Notes under the pieces: generated by a model | What the model was told of the DNA's origin: nothing | The model's database searches: none | What the model saw: the letters and a program-made list of their open reading frames with translations, nothing else | In this document: positions 1-6,132 of the stretch, piece after piece | Numbering within the stretch: the stretch's first letter is position 1 | How the letters are laid out: the number at the start of each line of letters is the position of its first letter | Source of the DNA: Thermoproteota archaeon | GTDB lineage: Archaea > Thermoproteota > Thermoprotei > Thermoproteales > Thermocladiaceae | Assembly (NCBI GenBank): GCA_013153895.1 | Contig: JAADDN010000032.1 | Span: forward strand, 1 to 12,284 | DNA length: 12,284 nt | Reading direction: 5' to 3' | Translations under genes and position numbers: made by a program

Positions 1-1588
1 CATGTCCAACGTCTGGGAACATCCAGCCGTAGAATAGTGGGAAGAACCACCATGCTATTGGTACTGGTGATACCTCTCCATACTTAGGTATACCGTACCA
101 GTACACTATCTTCTTAAGTACGTCTATTGGTCTCGGATAGGTCTCATATGTTGGTGCTCTCTCCTTAGGTACTTCAGGTATGTAAGCATACTTACTATAT
201 CTTCTAACTTCTGCATGTACTGCAAGCTTTGTCAGAATATCTGCGAGAGCTCTCTCGAAGTCTCTGACATCTTTCAATCTTAACTGTGCTATCACGGTCA
301 CAGTATCAGGACCAGCCTTGTCAAGGTTCTCTATACCATATACTGAGACCTTGTTGAACTGTTTCACAAACGTGTCAAGTTCCTTCTCAAGATCTCTAAT
401 CCTGTTCTTAAGCTCGTCTCTCTCTCTTGCAACTACGTTAAGAGCACTCTTCAGATCCTGTAGATATTCTCTAGGTATCTCAACACATATACCTGAGCTA
501 ACTATATCTTGAGGAGTAAGCTCTGGTGGTGCTTCAAATATCATGACTATCTTCACACCTTCTCCAGCATCTTCAATTATGTTCGGGTACTTCGATACAG
601 TATCCATCTTTATGTCACCCTTAACAACGAAGATCCTTACTCTGAGTGTAGTTACCTCGATCTTCTCAATCTTCCTCTTCACCATCGATGATATTGCTAT
701 GAGAAGAGCCTCAACCTCCTCTAGCCTCTTCTTAGCCTCCTCTATGCTTCTCTTAAGCTCGTTAAGTCTAGTTCTGACCTCCTCACCTTCAGGTATTACG
801 GTATCCGTGTACTGTCTAATTATCTGCATTACTGCGTTTGCTGCCTCAGTTACACGGTAAAGTCTATCTCTTATGCTTAGAAGATACCTATTAAGCTCAC
901 TATTCAACTCCTCCAACCTACGCTCAAGCTGTGAAACTCTCTCCTTCAGTGCGCTTGGTGAAGCCTGCTCTCTAGGTAGCTCTATTGGACTCTTGTTAAA
1001 TACTCTATATATGCTCTCTACAGTCTCCTTGAGCCAGGTTGGGTAGATCACTATTGCTAGAGGTTTCTCACCTTCATACACTATTACCTCAACATTATGA
1101 AGCTCGAGAGACTTCCTGAAATCTGCTACCTCAGTAGGCTCAAGAAGAACTAGATCAACCTTGAAATGCTTGAACTCTGGTAGACCTATAGGACCAACTC
1201 TCTCAAGAACTTCTAGATATCTCTTCAATGTTGTAAGCTCTTGAGAAACCTCGTTGATAGCTGTAATATACTGGTTAACTCTAGTCAATATTTCTGAACC
1301 TTCCTCAGATGCTTTCTGAGCCATGTCTAGAAAACTTGTGAAACTTATCTCTATAGGAGACTCTGGTGGAGGAACATTATATGTTGACAAGACCTTAGAG
1401 AGCTCTCTAGCAACCTCATCGCACTTTCTAGCAGCTTCAGCAATCTCGGACGGTATATGTGGTGCAGGTAGCTCAGCTGGTCTTGGTGGAAGCATGACGT
1501 AGCCAAGCTCTCCAAGCTTAGCTATGACGTCAAATGCCTGCTTAGCTGGCAGTGCAATCCTATACTCTGCAATGCGCTCAAGAGGCAC
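1..1588 (-). CDS. atpI: A-type (V-like) ATP synthase subunit I, N-terminal part, cut by window edge
   Basis: This is the cytoplasmic stator half of subunit I (the homologue of V-ATPase subunit a), which joins the peripheral stalks to the membrane rotor and, through its missing C-terminal half, forms the proton or sodium channel. The visible 529 codons start at GTG 1588, the only usual start after an in-frame TAG a few codons upstream. They comprise an N-terminal globular region (about 1-200), a long coiled coil (about 210-300), a mixed domain, a second Lys/Glu-rich coil (about 370-408), and then the family signature PRPIDVL...YGIPKYGEVSPVP (about 484-507) running into FYGWMFPDVGH at the edge. 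That last motif is usually GDxGxG, so a Pro replaces a Gly here. The cytoplasmic part appears long: in archaeal relatives as I recall them this motif lies nearer residue 350-420. A TATA-like box sits 25 bp upstream. The family call is secure; the total length is unknown. Confidence 0.9.
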   Translation of the reverse strand, partial: MPLERIAEYRIALPAKQAFDVIAKLGELGYVMLPPRPAELPAPHIPSEIAEAARKCDEVARELSKVLSTYNVPPPESPIEISFTSFLDMAQKASEEGSEILTRVNQYITAINEVSQELTTLKRYLEVLERVGPIGLPEFKHFKVDLVLLEPTEVADFRKSLELHNVEVIVYEGEKPLAIVIYPTWLKETVESIYRVFNKSPIELPREQASPSALKERVSQLERRLEELNSELNRYLLSIRDRLYRVTEAANAVMQIIRQYTDTVIPEGEEVRTRLNELKRSIEEAKKRLEEVEALLIAISSMVKRKIEKIEVTTLRVRIFVVKGDIKMDTVSKYPNIIEDAGEGVKIVMIFEAPPELTPQDIVSSGICVEIPREYLQDLKSALNVVARERDELKNRIRDLEKELDTFVKQFNKVSVYGIENLDKAGPDTVTVIAQLRLKDVRDFERALADILTKLAVHAEVRRYSKYAYIPEVPKERAPTYETYPRPIDVLKKIVYWYGIPKYGEVSPVPIAWWFFPLFYGWMFPDVGH

Positions 1589-1608
1589 ATTTAGAGTCCT
1601 TATCTAAG

Positions 1609-1616
1609 TATTTTAA
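1609..1616 (-). promoter_or_regulatory. TATA box for the ATP synthase subunit I gene
   Basis: On the minus strand the sequence reads TTAAAATA, centred about 25 bp before the GTG start at 1588. That is the spacing expected if transcription begins at or next to the start codon. The box lies between the radical SAM gene's stop codon and the ATP synthase gene, so the latter probably has its own promoter despite following a same-strand gene. Confidence 0.55.
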
Positions 1617-1637
1617 GAATTAACGTTAATCATAATA

Positions 1638-2798
1638 CTAGTAGTAATCGCCTAGAAGCCACTTATTACCAACGTTCACCATCTCTATACCATACTCTCT
1701 AGCTATTCTTAATGCTAGATCCATATGCCTCCTACTAGTTGGTGGAAGATCACTCATCAAGTAGTCTGGATGAAACGCCAGGAGTGATAGTGGAATATCT
1801 ACTCCAAGCTCGTTTATCAGCTTACAGACATTCTCAATCTCTACATGATCAACATATCCAGGAACAACTAAGAGACTTATGGTTAATAGTGGGATCTCAG
1901 GCCTCTCCTTCACTCTCTTAGCAACTTCTCTAATAGTTCTCAAAACATTACTATACTCACCATCTGTGAGAGCTTTATACATGTTTCCTGTACCAGCCTT
2001 AATATCTACCTTAACTATCCCTCCAGATCTCAAGCTGAGCTCTATAACTTGTCTAAGAAATATTGGACTTATCTGACCATTAGTCTCCCAACATATTCTA
2101 AATACTCTACCCTTCTTCTTAGCATTCTCAAACATCTTCTTAGAAGCTACAAGAGCATGCACTATCTGACTACTTGGATCACCACCAAAATAACATACAC
2201 AAGTCACACGCTCACTATCTGCAGCTCTCACAAGCTCATCAACATGTACTAACTTGCTCGATAAATTAAGATGATATTCTCTATACTGCCAGTTCTGACA
2301 GTATAGACAATCCAGGTTACAGGATCCATAGAATACTGCGAGATTGTAATAACCTATCTCTGGACCTCTCTCTGACACTGAGTACTTTGGATATCCTATT
2401 CCTGTAGATGCTGGACAAAACCATTCTGCTACACAGTTTGTTGGTAATGGATCATAATACCAGTCTAATAGTCCCCACTTACCATTACCAGCTATCCTCC
2501 TAAGCTTACCATCTTCATCTACTATAGTTAGACCACAGTAACCAATATCTCCCCTCGATAATGAGCATTCTCTCGCGCAAAATATGCATCTGATACCGTT
2601 GCTAGCATTAGGCTGAGGGTAAGGCAACCTGAACCTGGATCTACTGATCTCATGCGCTCGATATATTACGTCTTTACATTTATCGAACCTCTCTCTTATG
2701 CAGTCTGGACATACAGGAAGTATGCTAGATAAAGGATAGTACTCTCTCCCACATACTACACATCTGTCTACTGGCTCTCTCTTCTGTCTCCTAAACAC
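1638..2798 (-). CDS. Radical SAM enzyme related to pyruvate-formate-lyase-activating / AmmeMemoRadiSam type
   Basis: A 386-residue radical SAM protein of the broad PflA-activase (COG1180-like) group; the substrate is unknown. The [4Fe-4S]/SAM-binding motif is C160-NLD-C164-LY-C167 (CX3CX2C), followed by QNW, and a GGDP motif near 205-208 corresponds to the SAM-binding GGEP. Two further cysteine clusters precede the barrel: a zinc-ribbon-like C13-x2-C16...C30-x2-C33, and C71-x2-C74-x3-C78-x9-C88, which matches the N-terminal pattern of AmmeMemoRadiSam enzymes. Cys122 and Cys128 lie between the second cluster and the barrel. The start is GTG 2798. The 49 bp to the next gene on the same strand hold a separate promoter. 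No AMMECR1, Memo or glycyl-radical partner gene is in the window, so context does not indicate the reaction. The superfamily call is firm; the subfamily call is moderate. Confidence 0.88.
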   Translation of the reverse strand: MFRRQKREPVDRCVVCGREYYPLSSILPVCPDCIRERFDKCKDVIYRAHEISRSRFRLPYPQPNASNGIRCIFCARECSLSRGDIGYCGLTIVDEDGKLRRIAGNGKWGLLDWYYDPLPTNCVAEWFCPASTGIGYPKYSVSERGPEIGYYNLAVFYGSCNLDCLYCQNWQYREYHLNLSSKLVHVDELVRAADSERVTCVCYFGGDPSSQIVHALVASKKMFENAKKKGRVFRICWETNGQISPIFLRQVIELSLRSGGIVKVDIKAGTGNMYKALTDGEYSNVLRTIREVAKRVKERPEIPLLTISLLVVPGYVDHVEIENVCKLINELGVDIPLSLLAFHPDYLMSDLPPTSRRHMDLALRIAREYGIEMVNVGNKWLLGDYY

Positions 2799-2824
2799 GA
2801 TTCTTTAATAATTAGTAGTTAATC

Positions 2825-2834
2825 TATGTTATAA
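2825..2834 (-). promoter_or_regulatory. Candidate TATA box for the radical SAM gene
   Basis: The minus strand reads TTATAACATA, centred about 31 bp before GTG 2798, which would give a leader of only a few bases. A second AT-rich stretch (TTATTAAAG, about 2803-2811) is too near the start to be a TATA box for this codon, so the assignment is tentative. Confidence 0.35.
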
Positions 2835-2859
2835 CAGTTTCCTCGTGAACATGGACTAA

Positions 2860-2877
2860 ACATGCTTTAAAACATGT
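2860..2877. promoter_or_regulatory. 18-bp near-palindrome spanning the TATA box (candidate operator)
   Basis: The sequence ACATGCTTTAAAACATGT pairs with its own reverse complement at 16 of 18 positions, with ACATG/CATGT arms around TTTAAA. AACATG occurs three times here, at 2849, 2859 and 2871, two of them one helical turn apart. This arrangement fits a dimeric regulator site. The cognate protein is unknown; the winged-helix gene at 3287 is the nearest candidate. Confidence 0.4.
2865..2872 (+). promoter_or_regulatory. TATA box for the small membrane protein gene
   Basis: CTTTAAAA is centred 27 bp before ATG 2896, typical spacing for a leaderless archaeal transcript. It sits at the centre of an 18-bp near-palindrome, so a repressor bound there would block TBP. 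Confidence 0.6.
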
Positions 2878-2895
2878 AGATTATAGTCATTAATC

Positions 2896-3237
2896 ATGCA
2901 TGTGACAGCTCCACAGATATTTTCAATAATGATGACTCACTATAGTACTTATCTAGTAATGTTCATAGAGTTTCTACTAGGTATAGGTATTGGTTATGCT
3001 GCTACAAAAGCCGCCAAGTATATACTAGCACTGATAGTACTAATAATTCTTGGCACACTACTTGGAATATGGTCGCTAGGCATATCACTTCAGAAGCTTA
3101 TTCTCATGTTTGTAGGGAACTTAGATAAATTATGGTCACTAATCAACATAATAATGACTGGATTAAGCATAGTTATGATAGGTCCAGTACTTGCAGGCAT
3201 AATTGTTGGAGTAGTGATAGCATTGCTTAGAAAGTAG
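2896..3237 (+). CDS. Small three-helix membrane protein, FUN14-like
   Basis: A 113-residue, very hydrophobic protein with three predicted membrane helices at about 18-38, 42-62 and 88-110. The first helix carries a Gly-rich face (LGIGIGY) followed by a short basic turn (TKAAK), and the last ends in a Gly-spaced helix and LRK. This order (GxGxGY, basic turn, second helix, amphipathic linker, Gly-rich terminal helix) resembles the FUN14 family, whose archaeal members have no defined function; eukaryotic FUNDC1 is a mitochondrial mitophagy receptor. The resemblance is by eye only. There is no signal peptide distinct from helix 1 and no catalytic motif. It is followed 49 bp later by a winged-helix regulator on the same strand. 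Alternative: an unrelated small integral membrane protein. Confidence 0.6.
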   Translation: MHVTAPQIFSIMMTHYSTYLVMFIEFLLGIGIGYAATKAAKYILALIVLIILGTLLGIWSLGISLQKLILMFVGNLDKLWSLINIIMTGLSIVMIGPVLAGIIVGVVIALLRK

Positions 3238-3250
3238 TTAGAGATGTAGT

Positions 3251-3258
3251 ACTTAAAC
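3251..3258 (+). promoter_or_regulatory. TATA box for the winged-helix regulator gene
   Basis: ACTTAAAC is centred about 32 bp before ATG 3287, predicting a transcription start near 3280 and a leader of a few bases. It indicates the regulator can be transcribed separately from the membrane protein gene upstream. Confidence 0.45.
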
Positions 3259-3286
3259 ACTTCGTAGAGGAGTAGTATGTCGGAGA

Positions 3287-3889
3287 ATGGAAGCTGAGAT
3301 CATAAGCTTTCCAACATTACCTCCAGTAGCATCTAACGGAAGAATAAGGCTTCTAAGAGAAGACATGTTTGATGTAGCTCTCGCAAGAGAGAGACTTCCC
3401 ATACTTAAGCTTATAGTTTTTGGAGTTACTCGAGCATCAGTACTTGCAGAGAAGCTTCATATTCCTCGATCAACACTTTATAGACATCTTAACACGCTAA
3501 TGAGAGCAGGATGGATAGAGAGGAAGGGTGATGGTGAGTATGTACTAGCTTCAAACATATTTCTCGTATATAAGATCATGGCTAACGATGATAGTGTAAT
3601 GATAAGCATAGTTAATAATAAGGGAGCATTTGTAGATAAGAGGACTGGACTAATAATAGTTACAGGAAGACAGCCACCTGTCAACTGCATGAGGTGTAGA
3701 GATCTTCAGAAGTGTACTGAAATAGCTAAGAATGTTGCTAAGAGCATAGGTATAAAATTGAGATCGTTAACTCCAGCTGAAGCATTTGTCGAGATTATGA
3801 CATGCATAGCAAAGAAGATACTTCAGAAAGGTCTAGCACAGACGTATATAGAGTTGAAGACTCGTAACGAGATGCTTGAAAGTAGTTAG
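3287..3889 (+). CDS. Winged-helix transcriptional regulator with C-terminal cysteine domain
   Basis: A 200-residue protein. Residues about 35-88 form a winged helix-turn-helix of the ArsR/MarR-like general type: VTRASVLAEKLHI is the first part of the HTH, PRSTLYRHLNTLMRAGWIER the recognition helix and following strand, and KGDGEYVL the wing. The C-terminal half (about 100-200) is not a domain I recognise. It carries C134-x2-C137-x5-C143, with Cys173 further on, which could bind a metal or Fe-S cluster or sense redox state; this is inference. ATG 3287 is the only usual start after an in-frame TAA. A six-codon reading frame (ATG 3277 to TGA 3297) overlaps this start. The stop codon overlaps that of the convergent metG by 4 bp. 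The target is unknown; autoregulation or control of the membrane gene before it is plausible. Confidence 0.8.
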   Translation: MEAEIISFPTLPPVASNGRIRLLREDMFDVALARERLPILKLIVFGVTRASVLAEKLHIPRSTLYRHLNTLMRAGWIERKGDGEYVLASNIFLVYKIMANDDSVMISIVNNKGAFVDKRTGLIIVTGRQPPVNCMRCRDLQKCTEIAKNVAKSIGIKLRSLTPAEAFVEIMTCIAKKILQKGLAQTYIELKTRNEMLESS

Positions 3890-5619
3890 AGGATAACCTG
3901 CTCCCAAGGAAACTTTCTACTCCATCTCACAGCTCTATCCTTCATTAACGCGTCAAGTCTACGCTTTATCTCTTCCTTATCGATCTTAGTGAATAAGGGA
4001 GCTACATCACCTAACTTAAGCCCTTCAGGAACTGGCTCGTAACCTGAAGCCCATCCATGCTCAATAATATCCTTATCATAACCTATCATTTTCCAGAGTC
4101 TAGACATGCTCTCAGGTATTACCGGGTATAGAGATAGAGCTAACATCTTCACAAGATGTAGACCTACGCCCAAGATTGAGCTACCGAGCTCTCTATCATT
4201 CTTCAACACATCCCATGGTCTCCTCTCGTTGAAGTACTTGTTACCTATCCTAGCTATATCTACCGCCTTATGTAGAGCTTCTCTCAACCTTATCTGATAG
4301 TAAAGATTCTCGACCTCTCTAAACACTTTCAAAGCTTCGTCTCTCACATCTTCGTCATGTTTCTCAAGTTTTGTTATTTTTGGAGTAATTCCTTCAAGTC
4401 TCCTCTTTATTAATGTTAGAACTCTATGTATGAAGTTTCCTATCGTATCGTTGAGTATAGAGTTCACTATATCTATAGCCTGGTCCCAGCTGAAGTTTGA
4501 GTCTTTTGTTTCAGGTCTTATATATATTAAAATGAATCTCCAATAGTCAACGTTCTCTATTATTTTTAATGCCTCATCTATCCATATTCCAACTCTATTA
4601 CTCTTACTGAACTTCTGACCCTCATACATCAGGTACTCCGTTGCTGATATAGTGTATGGTAGTACGTATCCTTCGCCTGAGCCTATTAGTAATGCTGGAA
4701 GTATTATAGAGTGGAATGGTATGTTGTCTTTACCTATGAAGAATACTACTCTAGTGTTAGGATCCTTCCAGATCTTTAAACCATCTTCAACAGATTTACC
4801 ACTCTTCTCCATGTACTCCATTGTTGCAGATATGTATCCTAGCACAGCTTCAAACCACACGTATATTGTCTTTCCTTCAGCTCCTGGAAATGGTGCAGGT
4901 ATGCCCCATCTGTTATCTCTAGTAACTGCTCTCGGCTTGAGCCCAGCCTTAAGTATTGATAAGCTCATAGTCTTAACGTTCTCTGGAAGTCTATCATTAC
5001 TCTCAACGTACTTGAGAACATCTTGCTCAAGCTTCTTTAGATCAAGATACCAATGCTTAGTCTTACGCCACTCAGGTACTGAACCACATATGGCACATCT
5101 AGGATCTATAAGCTGCCTAGGCTCTAGAAGTGAACCACATTTCTCACATTGATCACCTCTAGCAGGCCAGTAGCCACAGTATGGGCAGGTTCCTACTATG
5201 AACCTGTCTGGTAGAAATATCTTATCTTTTGGACAGTAAGGAAGCTCGTCCTCCTTCTCAAATATGAGACCTCTCTCATATAGTTTAAGGAAGAATTCTT
5301 GTACAAATCTTACATGTATCTTAGATTCTGTTGATGTATAATTATCATAACTGATGTTCCATCTCTTAAATAATTCACTAACTATCCTATGCATGATCTC
5401 TGAATATTCTTGAGGATCAACACCTAGCTTCCTAGCTTCAACCTCTATTGGTGTACCATGAACGTCACTTCCACTTACGAATATTACCTTCTCACCTCTC
5501 AACCTTAAGTATCTTGCGTAGACGTCAGCGCTTAATGCTGATCCTATCAGGTTTCCTAGATGAGGAACGTAGTTCACATATGGCCATGCTGATCCTATTA
5601 TCCATACTATGCTATTCAT
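3886..5619 (-). CDS. metG: Methionyl-tRNA synthetase
   Basis: A cytoplasmic class I aminoacyl-tRNA synthetase that attaches methionine to initiator and elongator tRNA-Met. The 577 residues show the Rossmann start (IGSAWPYVNYVPHLGN, with HLGN at 20-23 as the HIGH motif), a zinc-knuckle insertion with Cys129, 145, 148, 158, 161, 175 and 178, the FEAVLGY segment near 256-262, and KFSKS at 336-340 as the KMSKS motif. An alpha-helical anticodon-binding domain fills the rest. The protein ends without the EMAP-II/Trbp111-like tRNA-binding domain, as in many archaea where that part is a separate gene; none is in the window. The start is ATG 5619, with a TATA-like box about 22 bp upstream. Its last codon overlaps the end of the convergent regulator gene. 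Identification is secure. Confidence 0.97.
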   Translation of the reverse strand: MNSIVWIIGSAWPYVNYVPHLGNLIGSALSADVYARYLRLRGEKVIFVSGSDVHGTPIEVEARKLGVDPQEYSEIMHRIVSELFKRWNISYDNYTSTESKIHVRFVQEFFLKLYERGLIFEKEDELPYCPKDKIFLPDRFIVGTCPYCGYWPARGDQCEKCGSLLEPRQLIDPRCAICGSVPEWRKTKHWYLDLKKLEQDVLKYVESNDRLPENVKTMSLSILKAGLKPRAVTRDNRWGIPAPFPGAEGKTIYVWFEAVLGYISATMEYMEKSGKSVEDGLKIWKDPNTRVVFFIGKDNIPFHSIILPALLIGSGEGYVLPYTISATEYLMYEGQKFSKSNRVGIWIDEALKIIENVDYWRFILIYIRPETKDSNFSWDQAIDIVNSILNDTIGNFIHRVLTLIKRRLEGITPKITKLEKHDEDVRDEALKVFREVENLYYQIRLREALHKAVDIARIGNKYFNERRPWDVLKNDRELGSSILGVGLHLVKMLALSLYPVIPESMSRLWKMIGYDKDIIEHGWASGYEPVPEGLKLGDVAPLFTKIDKEEIKRRLDALMKDRAVRWSRKFPWEQVIL

Positions 5620-5636
5620 AAGTTATAACAGTTCAG

Positions 5637-5643
5637 TTATATC
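5637..5643 (-). promoter_or_regulatory. Candidate TATA box for metG
   Basis: The minus strand reads GATATAAC around this position, about 22 bp before ATG 5619. That is slightly short for a leaderless transcript but the best candidate in this 72-bp divergent spacer, which also serves the gene starting at 5692. Confidence 0.4.
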
Positions 5644-5652
5644 GAGCACATG

Positions 5653-5660
5653 CTTATATA
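5653..5660 (+). promoter_or_regulatory. TATA box for the charged winged-helix protein gene
   Basis: CTTATATA is centred about 35 bp before TTG 5692, predicting a transcription start near 5682 and a leader of about ten bases, enough to hold the GAGGTGAG ribosome-binding site. Confidence 0.5.
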
Positions 5661-5680
5661 GGATTCTGTCATATCTATGT

Positions 5681-5688
5681 GAGGTGAG
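5681..5688 (+). promoter_or_regulatory. Ribosome-binding site deciding a TTG start
   Basis: GAGGTGAG matches the archaeal anti-Shine-Dalgarno (GGTGA core) and ends 3 bases before TTG 5692. The ATG at 5677 is followed at once by TGA and the GTG at 5688 soon hits a stop, so the site supports TTG as the true start. Confidence 0.6.
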
Positions 5689-5691
5689 TGC

Positions 5692-6090
5692 TTGCCTACA
5701 CGCTCAAAAAAGAAGAAGAGTGAGGAGAAACCTAGTAGTCTAGGGATAACAGCATTTCTTCTAGGAGAGGAAGAGGAGAAAAAGGAGGAAAAACAGCAGA
5801 CTAAGGCGACAACGCAAGCAAAGGCTGAGAAAAATGTGAAAGAGACAACTGTTGAGAAGAGTGCTACAATGACTAAAGCTGAGGAAGATGTTGAGAGTGT
5901 TGCTGAGAAGATAGTTGAGCTGATAAGGAAGAGAGGAGGCATAATTAGCAAGGACGATCTCGTAGCGTGGGCTAAGCTTAGAGGTATAAAGCTCTCAACT
6001 TTGATGAAGGCGGTAGAGGAGCTAACTAAGAGGAAGGTTATAGTGCGTAGGATAGTTGACGAGAAGCTCTGTTACGAACTTAGGACATGA
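5692..6090 (+). CDS. Unassigned protein: charged N-terminal tail plus winged-helix domain
   Basis: I do not recognise the family of this 132-residue protein. Residues 1-15 are Lys/Ser-rich (RSKKKKSEEK), followed by a short hydrophobic island SSLGITAFLLG (about 15-25). A long disordered Glu/Lys/Thr/Ala linker runs to about 64, and a compact domain (about 66-131) has the helix-helix-helix-strand pattern of a winged helix: VAEKIVELIRKRGG, KDDLVAWAKLRG, LSTLMKAVEELTKRK, then VIVRRIV and LCYEL. The layout resembles small archaeal nucleic-acid-binding proteins such as S25e, but the S25e sequence signature is absent. The conserved-looking island in a disordered tail suggests a docking motif for a partner; this is inference. 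The start is TTG 5692. It lies 42 bp before the amidotransferase gene, which has its own TATA box. Confidence 0.7.
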   Translation: MPTRSKKKKSEEKPSSLGITAFLLGEEEEKKEEKQQTKATTQAKAEKNVKETTVEKSATMTKAEEDVESVAEKIVELIRKRGGIISKDDLVAWAKLRGIKLSTLMKAVEELTKRKVIVRRIVDEKLCYELRT

Positions 6091-6100
6091 TGGTATAATA

Positions 6101-6108
6101 ATTAAATA
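6101..6108 (+). promoter_or_regulatory. TATA box for the glutamate-synthase-like fusion gene
   Basis: ATTAAATA within a longer AT run (TATAATAATTAAATA) is centred 28 bp before GTG 6133, good spacing for a leaderless transcript. There is no Shine-Dalgarno sequence before the GTG, which agrees with leaderless initiation. Confidence 0.55.
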
Positions 6109-6132
6109 CTTCTCGACACTAGGATTCGAATA

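Noticed and set aside
543..860. Plus-strand frame of 105 codons resembling a membrane protein
   Set aside because: Its hydrophobic Ser/Leu content is the antisense of the coiled coil of ATP synthase subunit I.
1522..1590. ATG at 1590 overlapping the GTG start of the ATP synthase gene
   Set aside because: In that frame it stops after 22 codons and has no family match; the GTG two bases on opens the real gene.
4652..5152. Open plus-strand frame of 166 codons inside metG
   Set aside because: Its sequence is the reverse of the MetRS catalytic and zinc regions, Ser/Pro/Leu-rich without a family signal; antisense shadow.
5677..5682. ATG immediately followed by TGA before the gene at 5692 (start-stop element)
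   Set aside because: The predicted transcription start (about 5682) lies at or after it, so it is probably not in the mRNA.
5637..5951. Minus-strand frame of 104 codons, Ser/Phe-rich, opposite the charged protein
   Set aside because: The Phe/Ser runs are the complement of the Lys/Glu-rich tail; it has no independent support.
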